This document shows, piece by piece, positions 58,335 through 64,000 of a DNA stretch of 64,000 nucleotides. The stretch is from Onishia taeanensis. GTDB lineage: Bacteria; Pseudomonadota; Gammaproteobacteria; Pseudomonadales; Halomonadaceae. The position numbers and the translations under genes are program-made. The first letter of the stretch is position 1. The number at the start of each line of letters is the position of its first letter. The notes beneath the pieces were generated by a model. It made no database searches. It worked only from the letters and a program-made list of their open reading frames with translations, and was not told where the DNA came from. The stretch is from NCBI RefSeq assembly GCF_013349955.1, contig NZ_JABVXC010000008.1, forward strand, positions 62,001-126,000, given 5' to 3'.

Positions 58335-59363
58335 ATGCCCCTGCAACGCCGTCACGTTCTGCCCCTCGCCGCCCTGGTGGCCGGTTCCGCTTTTGCCAGC
58401 CAGGCCCTGGCAGATTCCGTGAACATCTATTCGGCGCGTCATTACGACTCGGATCAGGCGCTCTATGACGCTTTCACCGAAAAGACCGGCATCGACGTCA
58501 ACGTGCTCGAGGGCAACTCCGACCAGTTGATTCAGCGCATCCTGCTGGAAAGCGAGGCCGGCCCCGCTGACGTCATGATGACCGTGGACGCCGGCCGCCT
58601 GTGGCGCGCCGAAAAGGAAGACATCTTTGCCCCGGTCGACTCCGAGGTGCTGGACGAGCGACTGCCCGCCTCCATGCACCATCCTGAAGGCAAGTGGTTC
58701 GGCTTCAGCCAGCGCGTGCGCGCCATCTTCTATAACCCGGACGCCATCGACCCAAGCGAAGTCTCGACCTATGAAGACCTCGCCGATCCCAAACTCGAGG
58801 GCCGGGTCTGCATCCGCTCCTCGAACAACATCTACAACCAGTCGCTGCTGGCCTCGATGATCGCTCACCACGGTGAGGACGGCGCCGAGAAATGGGCACA
58901 GGGCGTGGTCGACAACATGGCCCGCGACCCGGAAGGCGGCGACACCGATCAGCTGCTGGGCGTGGCCAGCGGCGAGTGCGACGTGGCCGTGGCCAACCAC
59001 TATTACTACGTACGCATGCTCGAATCCGACAACGACGCCGAGCGCGAGGCCGCCGAGTCGATCGAGATCCTGTTCCCCAACCAGGACGACCGCGGCGCCC
59101 ATATCAACGTCGGCGGTGCCGGCATGATCAAGGGCGCCCCGCACCCGGAAAACGCCCAGCGCTTCCTGGAATTCCTGGCCTCCGACCAGGCCCAGGAGAT
59201 GTTCTCCAAGGGTAACCACGAGTTCCCGGTGGTCGACGGCGTCGAGACCGACGAGGTGCTGGCCTCCTGGGGCGACTTCAAGCGCGATGACCTGAACGTC
59301 AGCGTGCTGGGCGAGAACAACCCCAAGGCGGTACGGATCTTCGACCGCGTCGGCTGGCGCTAA
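58335..59363 (+). CDS. fbpA: Periplasmic ferric iron-binding protein (FbpA/IdiA-like)
   Basis: This 342-residue binding protein has a signal peptide ending QALA (residue 26) and the transferrin-like mature start DSVNIYSARHYDSDQALY. The consecutive tyrosines YYY (223-225, in NHYYYVRM) include the iron ligands of FbpA. The ATG at 58335 has GAGGTGTCCG before it and was preferred over one 12 bases earlier. The 286-bp region upstream, shared with divergent fbpC, has an AT-rich stretch near 58285-58310 with only a weak resemblance to a Fur box. It ends with a strong terminator. Confidence 0.94.
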   Translation: MPLQRRHVLPLAALVAGSAFASQALADSVNIYSARHYDSDQALYDAFTEKTGIDVNVLEGNSDQLIQRILLESEAGPADVMMTVDAGRLWRAEKEDIFAPVDSEVLDERLPASMHHPEGKWFGFSQRVRAIFYNPDAIDPSEVSTYEDLADPKLEGRVCIRSSNNIYNQSLLASMIAHHGEDGAEKWAQGVVDNMARDPEGGDTDQLLGVASGECDVAVANHYYYVRMLESDNDAEREAAESIEILFPNQDDRGAHINVGGAGMIKGAPHPENAQRFLEFLASDQAQEMFSKGNHEFPVVDGVETDEVLASWGDFKRDDLNVSVLGENNPKAVRIFDRVGWR

Positions 59364-59426
59364 GCCCCGGCCGGTTGGCCTGACGCCATAGGCTGACAGC
59401 TACCGATACCGACAAAGCAATGACAG

Positions 59427-59459
59427 AAGGCCCGCAGCATGTGAACTGCGGGCCTTTTT
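59427..59459 (+). terminator. Terminator of fbpA
   Basis: AAGGCCCGCAG (59427-59437) pairs perfectly with CTGCGGGCCTT (59446-59456) around an 8-base loop, followed by five Ts. It separates fbpA from the convergent emrA. Confidence 0.95.
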
Positions 59460-59496
59460 GTGTTGGTTAAAGCTTCCATCACCACTGGGCTACTGC

Positions 59497-60654
59497 TCAG
59501 CCGTGACGCGGGCCGGCGCCACTCACATCGATCTCCACGTTCACCATCATGCCCGGCCCGATCAGGTCGATGGGGCCCTCGTCGAAGGCGATACGCACCG
59601 GCAAGCGCTGGGTGATCTTGGTGAAATTACCCGAGGGGTTGGGGTCCGGCAGCAGGGCGAACTGGCTGGTGGCTGCACGCCCGATAGTGGTGATATGGCC
59701 CGAGAATGTCTGGTCCGGGAAGGCATCCACCGCAATCGCGACCGGCTGATCGACGCGCAGCTCGCTGATGTCGGTCTCCTTTATATTCGCCTCGACCCAA
59801 AGCTTGGCCGGGTCATGCATCATCAGGATCGGCTGGCCGGGGCTGACATACTCGCCCTGGTCGATGAACGTCTTGTTGACCACCCCGCTGACAGGGCTCG
59901 GCACCTGGAGATCGGCGATGTGCTGCTTTGTCTGTTCCAGCCGGGCCCGGGCTTCGGAAAGCGCCTGCCGGGCGACCCGGAGCTGGGAGTGTTGCACACT
60001 CGGGTTGGGTAGCGGCATCTGCGAGCCATTGATGAAGCCGACCTCGGCGTTGTCGGCCAGGGCCTGACTGACCGCGACCTCCTGCTGGGCATGATGATAT
60101 TCCGCCTGCGCCGCCTGATAGGCGTAATAGTCCTCATCGCGCTGCTGTTGCGACACCGAGTGCTTGGCAAGCAGGGCATCGGAGCGCTGGAAGTCCTTGC
60201 GCGCCTGAACCAGCCGCGCCTGGGCGGCCTGCATGGCGGCCTGGCTGGCGCTGAGCTCCTGATGGGTCAGGCTCTTGCCGCCCTCGAGCTGGCGTTCGGC
60301 GACCTCGAGGCGTTGCTGCTGATAATCGACCCGCGCCTGCATGACGGCCACACCGGCCTGGCGGGTTTCGAGTTCCTGCTCATCGGGCTGGCTGTAGAGC
60401 TTGGCGACGATGGCCCCCTTGTCCAGGTGATCGCCCTCGATCACCGTGAAGTCGGTGACCCAGCCCGCCAGGCGACTGCTAACGGTGACCTGATTGGCCA
60501 TTACCCTGGCGTCCTGGGCGCTGACATGGCTCATCCGGTGGTAGATGGCAACACCCGCCCAAAGGGCGCAAGCCAGCAATGCCACCGCGAGAAGCGCCAG
60601 CTTGGTGCCCTTGCCGGGGCGGCGGGGTGCGGCATTCGAGGTCAGCGATGTCAT
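59497..60654 (-). CDS. emrA: EmrA/HlyD-family efflux adaptor
   Basis: This 385-residue membrane-fusion protein has a single N-terminal helix (about 17-38), a barrel/lipoyl half (ANQVTVSSRLAGWVTDFTVI), a long coiled-coil hairpin (about 95-235, rich in Gln, Ala and Glu) and the return half (VPSPVSGVVNKTFIDQGEYV). It links an inner-membrane EmrB-type pump to an outer-membrane channel. It lies 37 bp after the emrB locus on the same strand. Because emrB is frameshifted here, the complex may be incomplete unless the frame is restored. Confidence 0.93.
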   Translation of the reverse strand: MTSLTSNAAPRRPGKGTKLALLAVALLACALWAGVAIYHRMSHVSAQDARVMANQVTVSSRLAGWVTDFTVIEGDHLDKGAIVAKLYSQPDEQELETRQAGVAVMQARVDYQQQRLEVAERQLEGGKSLTHQELSASQAAMQAAQARLVQARKDFQRSDALLAKHSVSQQQRDEDYYAYQAAQAEYHHAQQEVAVSQALADNAEVGFINGSQMPLPNPSVQHSQLRVARQALSEARARLEQTKQHIADLQVPSPVSGVVNKTFIDQGEYVSPGQPILMMHDPAKLWVEANIKETDISELRVDQPVAIAVDAFPDQTFSGHITTIGRAATSQFALLPDPNPSGNFTKITQRLPVRIAFDEGPIDLIGPGMMVNVEIDVSGAGPRHG

Positions 60655-60691
60655 GGTCGGTAAGTCCTTGAACTGACAAATGAAGGAAGGC

Positions 60692-62274
60692 TCATACGCG
60701 CTGCCAGCGGCTGAGCAGGATCGAAGGAATGGCCACCACCAGCAGGCTGCCCACCAGCAGCCAGAAGCCGTCCTGATAGGCGAGGATCGATGCCCAGACC
60801 GTCTCGAGGCGGCCTAGCAGATAGCCCGCCATGGCCTGCTGTTGGGTATCCGGCACGCCCAGGTGGCCGGCGATGCGGGCGTAGTCGCCGAGCTGTTCGC
60901 GGGCTAGGCTGTTGCCGGCGTTGATCCCGGCGTTGAGGTGCTGACCGTGCAGCGCCGTGCGCCGATCAAGCAGAATCACCAGCCCGGCGGTGCCCAACGC
61001 ACCGCCCAGTTGCATGGCGAAGTTGATGGCACCCGAGCCATAGCCGGTCAGGTGGCGAAGTTGATGGCACCCGAGCCATAGCCGGTCAGGTGGCGAGGCA
61101 GGGCAGCGATGGCATTCGACAGCGTCGGCGGCGGGAAGGCCGCCATACCGACCGACATCACTGCCATGGCGCCGGCCAGGTACATGAATGAGGTATTCCA
61201 GTCCACCTGCGCCATATGCCACACCGAAAACACCGTGCAGGCCAACCCCGGCAGAGTGATCCAGTGCGGCGGATAGCGATCGCTGAGCCAGCCGACCAGC
61301 GGCACCAGCACACCCAGCACGGCGGTCGAGGGCAAGAATATCTGTCCGGCACTAACCGGACTGTAATGCAGGACCGACTGCACGAACTGCGGCAACAGAT
61401 ACATGATGCCGTAGAAGGAACCACCGAACAGCAGCATCGCCAAGGTGCCGACCACGAAGATACGGTAGCGGAAGATCGCCAGATCGAGCAGTGGGTGCGC
61501 GGTGCGCTGCTGCCAGGCCATGAAGACGCTCCCACAGATCAGCGCAAAGCCAATCAGCTCGGGAATGCGCGGGTCGCCCCAGCCCCAGCGCTGGCCGTTG
61601 GACAGCGCCGCCAGCAGCGCAAAAACGGCCGCGAACAGCAGCACCACGCCGGCCCAGTCGAAAGGCGGGCGCGGGCCCTTCTGCTCGCGGCTCGGCAAGA
61701 AAAAGTAGCCCATAATAGCCGCTGCCACACAGATTGGCAGAGTAATGAAGAACACATAGCGCCAGGTGAAGTTCTCCACCAGCCAGCCGCCGATCACCGT
61801 CGCTAGCGTCAGTGGCAGACCCAGACACATGCCGTACATGGCCACGGCCATGCCGCGCCCCTCTGGCGGGTAGGCGGCGAACAGCGCCTGCATGGCCACC
61901 GGCCGGATCAGCCCGGTCATCGCCCCCTGGATGACCCGGGCGGCGATCAAGGCCATCATGCCCTGCCCCAGGCCGCCCAGAATCGAGGCGGCAATGAACA
62001 CCACCAGTAGCCCCATGAAGGTGGCTCGCTGACCAACCGCAGAGACCAGCCATGGCGCGATCAAAAGCGACACCGTGGTCGAGGCCAGAAAACCGGTGGA
62101 GAGCCACTGCACCTGGGAGTTGCTCATGCCAAAGGCGCCCTTGATGTAGGGAATCGCCACATTGACGATGGTGATCGACATCCCCAACGCCACCAGACCG
62201 AGCATCACGGTGAGGGTCACCCACAGCTTGTAGCGAGGACCATAGCGCTCGAATAGCAGTTCGACCTGGCTCAT
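60692..62274 (-). pseudogene. emrB: EmrB-type MFS efflux pump gene, frameshifted by a 38-bp tandem duplication
   Basis: The locus encodes a DHA2-family (14-helix) drug:proton antiporter: GMSITIVNVAIPYIKGAFGM, WRYVFFITLPICVAAAIMGY and GWLSDRYPPHW are typical. Translation from the ATG at 62274 stops early at 61048, giving 408 residues. The remaining part continues in another frame (LTGYGSGAINFAMQLGGALG onward) to the stop at 60692. The cause is a perfect tandem duplication of 38 bp (61016-61053 and 61054-61091). Removing one copy restores a 514-residue frame of normal EmrB length. The truncated product would lack the last helices. Confidence 0.9.
61016..61091. repeat. Perfect 38-bp tandem duplication inside emrB
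   Basis: Two identical 38-bp units lie head to tail (61016-61053, 61054-61091). The length is not a multiple of three, so the duplication shifts the emrB frame. A short GGCGA match at the outer edge may have primed the slippage. Confidence 0.97.
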
Positions 62275-62737
62275 GCCGCCCCGCCACGCCACCGCCACGG
62301 TGTGCCAGTATCAGTGTCTCGTGTGAACAAACCTCTTCCCCTATGGGTAATCAAGAGCGTGAATAATGGCGGGATACGCTGCGTGAGAAACGATGCACCG
62401 GATGCCGCGATAGCCGCCTTTGTGCCAACCGAGCAGCCTGCTGCCATTCTTAGGCAGCCTCGAGATGGGCGCTCCAACTCCCCAGCCACGGACTCCGGCG
62501 CCTCGCATGGCGCAGTGCTGGCGGTAGTGGAAAATAAAAAACGACCGGCATCCGTGCGGAACAAGAGATAGCAACGCACCGAACGGCTAGCTGAAACCGG
62601 ATCCCTGTGAGGCGAGCGAGGACGCCCGCCCGACACTAAAGATAGCGAGTATATAGTTTTCAGGCTAACAAGATAACCCACTATGCCACGTCGGATATCC
62701 AGCCGGCGTGGCTCAAAGGCGGCGATCTAGGCGGGCA

Positions 62738-62786
62738 ACAGACACGAGAAGGCCCGTGGCGCTGCCACGGGCCTTCTCGTGTCTGT
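62738..62786. terminator. Very long palindrome, orphan terminator
   Basis: A 23-bp perfect stem (62738-62760 with 62764-62786) with a 3-base loop is followed by TCTCGTTTT on the plus strand. It lies in the 604-bp stretch from 62275 to 62878, in which I see no gene upstream of it on the plus strand; it may serve the minus-strand gene ending at 62879 instead. The rest of the stretch holds no feature I can support. Confidence 0.7.
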
Positions 62787-62878
62787 CTCGTTTTGGCGGG
62801 ATTCTCAGGTCAAGACCGAACGGTGCGCACTAGGCGATCAGCTTCACGATGCGATGAGCCTCGCCTCGGCCTAATCAC

Positions 62879-63205
62879 TCAGTCAGGCATATCCGCATCG
62901 CAACCAGCCAGGGGGAATGCCAGGATCACATTGTCGCGATTGATGAGTTCAGGGGGCGTCATTACTGTGCTAGGCGAAGCGTCCAGGGCCTGAAGCACTG
63001 CCTGGCGACCTGATCCATCGAAGTTATCCTCGAGAACCTCCATGCTGTTGATTTCACCGCACTCTTCGCAATAACAGCGCACTGAATTGCGGTAAGGCTT
63101 GAACCGACGCCACTTCCGGGGTTCCCGGGTGACCTCGATCGCACCGCATGAGCACATGATGATATAACTTTCATGAGGCCCAGCCCCTAGCAAAACACGC
63201 TCCAT
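62879..63205 (-). CDS. Zinc-ribbon-like hypothetical protein
   Basis: This 108-residue protein has paired cysteines, CSCG at 18-21 and CYCEECG near 44-50, the spacing expected of a small zinc ribbon. A basic segment (REPRKWRRFKPYR) lies between them and an acidic C-terminal half follows. I do not recognise the family. The ATG at 63205 follows GAGGAACGC, a good ribosome-binding site. The 381-bp gap from 63206 to 63586 upstream of it holds no other feature I can support. Confidence 0.7.
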   Translation of the reverse strand: MERVLLGAGPHESYIIMCSCGAIEVTREPRKWRRFKPYRNSVRCYCEECGEINSMEVLEDNFDGSGRQAVLQALDASPSTVMTPPELINRDNVILAFPLAGCDADMPD

Positions 63206-63586
63206 GCGTTCCTCGTCTTATCTGACTTTACCTGCATGGATTCAGCACCACGCGCGTGAAACCTTTGAGGCGAGCAGTGAAAGCATTACGCCCCCCTGCA
63301 GCGGCATATCCCGACACCGGGCAAGGCCACTAGGCAAAGCTGTAACCCTTATCGCTACTGTGATTGACCCAAACGATAAAACCCTGACCACGACGGTTAC
63401 GCCTACTCTGGTATGGAGCAGGCTTCGCACCCTGCATTTTCAATGCCATACCAGCACATTGAACTGACGGTGAGGCACATGGCTGATTTATAGCATTGTT
63501 CCCATAGTAGCCGTAGCCATAAAGACAACAAGTTTTTCCTCTTTAATCCAGCCCTTGCTAATGAATTAGTCGGCCATAACGCAGGC

Positions 63587-64000
63587 TCAACAGCCGAGAT
63601 GCTCCGCCAAGCCCACCAAGGAAGCAGTATGCAGGTCGTTGTCGAGCGCGCCCGACACGTCCTTGGCGGTTGCCATCCCGAACTCATGCGGGCGCTCGAC
63701 GTACGCCGCTCGCAGCCCGTGGTGACGAGCACTGTCGAGATCCTCTTGATGGGCTGCCACCATCATCACCGCCGCAGGCGGCACATCGAACACATCGGCA
63801 ACGCCAAGATAGGTGTCGGGATACGGCTTGTACTGGCGAAACACCTCGGCAGAGAGGATGCAGTCCCAGGGAAGCCCCGCGCGCTTGGCCATGTTGGTGA
63901 GCAACCCCAGGTTGCCATTGGAAAGCGTACAGAGCGTGAAGCGGCGTTTGAGGCGCATGAGCCCTTCCACCGCACCGGGCCAGGGATCGAGCCGGTGCCA
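63587..64000 (-). CDS. Haloacid dehalogenase-type hydrolase, 5' end outside window
   Basis: The last 137 codons of a HAD-superfamily protein are present; the start lies beyond base 64000. The motif TLSNGN (motif II), the lysine in YKPYPDTYLG (motif III) and the acidic motif IV region VMMVAAHQEDLDSARHHGLR resemble type II 2-haloacid dehalogenases, in which the HQEDLDSA stretch is characteristic. The nucleophile aspartate is outside the window. Substrate not determined. Confidence 0.85.
   Translation of the reverse strand, partial: WHRLDPWPGAVEGLMRLKRRFTLCTLSNGNLGLLTNMAKRAGLPWDCILSAEVFRQYKPYPDTYLGVADVFDVPPAAVMMVAAHQEDLDSARHHGLRAAYVERPHEFGMATAKDVSGALDNDLHTASLVGLAEHLGC

Noticed and set aside
62302..62571. 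89-codon plus-strand frame after emrB
   Set aside because: No ribosome-binding site, no motif and random-looking composition.

Overview
The window is a 64 kb piece of a GC-rich gammaproteobacterial chromosome. The gene set and protein sequences look like Halomonas or another member of the Halomonadaceae: a FabY-type ketoacyl synthase, a sorbitol/mannitol-type ABC operon, the coaD-ferredoxin pair, TmcA, PutA and TRAP transport. That assignment is inference from recalled families, not from a search. I see no rRNA, tRNA, CRISPR array, prophage or complete insertion sequence. Almost everything is ordinary core or catabolic DNA, and both edges cut HAD-family genes.

Layout. 1-6.1 kb: a polyol ABC transporter operon (ATPase, two permeases, binding protein, HAD phosphatase) under a SorC/DalR-type regulator. 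6.3-8.3 kb: a membrane protein, a potassium channel and a small protein. 8.4-17.6 kb: the whole protocatechuate branch of the beta-ketoadipate pathway (pcaHG, pcaB, a pcaD-pcaC fusion, pcaIJ, pcaF) with two regulators, a LysR PcaQ and an IclR PcaR; candidate binding sites for both are visible. 17.7-24.3 kb: aroQ overlapping glnE, dgkA, a PBP4-type peptidase and an overlapping PACE-SMR efflux pair, with a divergent LysR gene to 25.4 kb. 25.4-31.7 kb: a TrmB-like methyltransferase, fabY, coaD, ferredoxin, a beta-barrel protein and a MATE pump. 31.8-35 kb: short-chain fatty acid carrier, thioesterase, entericidin-like lipoprotein and TauE/SafE permease. 35.2-38.9 kb: putA without a DNA-binding domain. 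39-47.4 kb: HIT protein, NicO/DUF1007 metal efflux pair, two lipoproteins, glycerate kinase, Dps and TmcA. 47.6-53 kb: an SDR-like protein, a TRAP transporter and a sigma-54 activator, with a sigma-54 promoter and three dyad activator sites readable between them. 53-59.5 kb: a SulP transporter and a ferric iron ABC system whose permease and ATPase genes converge and overlap. 59.5-64 kb: emrA, an emrB broken by a 38-bp tandem duplication, a zinc-ribbon-like protein and a partial dehalogenase.

How it fits together. The window holds several self-contained nutrient modules, each beside its own regulator: polyols (SorC), protocatechuate (PcaQ and PcaR), a TRAP substrate (sigma-54 activator) and efflux (LysR). 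Housekeeping genes lie between them. I found no convincing new defence or mobile system. The observations most worth checking are the reversible-looking emrB frameshift, the sigma-54/TRAP control region, the antisense-overlapping iron transporter genes with a histidine-rich ATPase, the PACE-SMR pair, and the repeat-expanded linker in TmcA.
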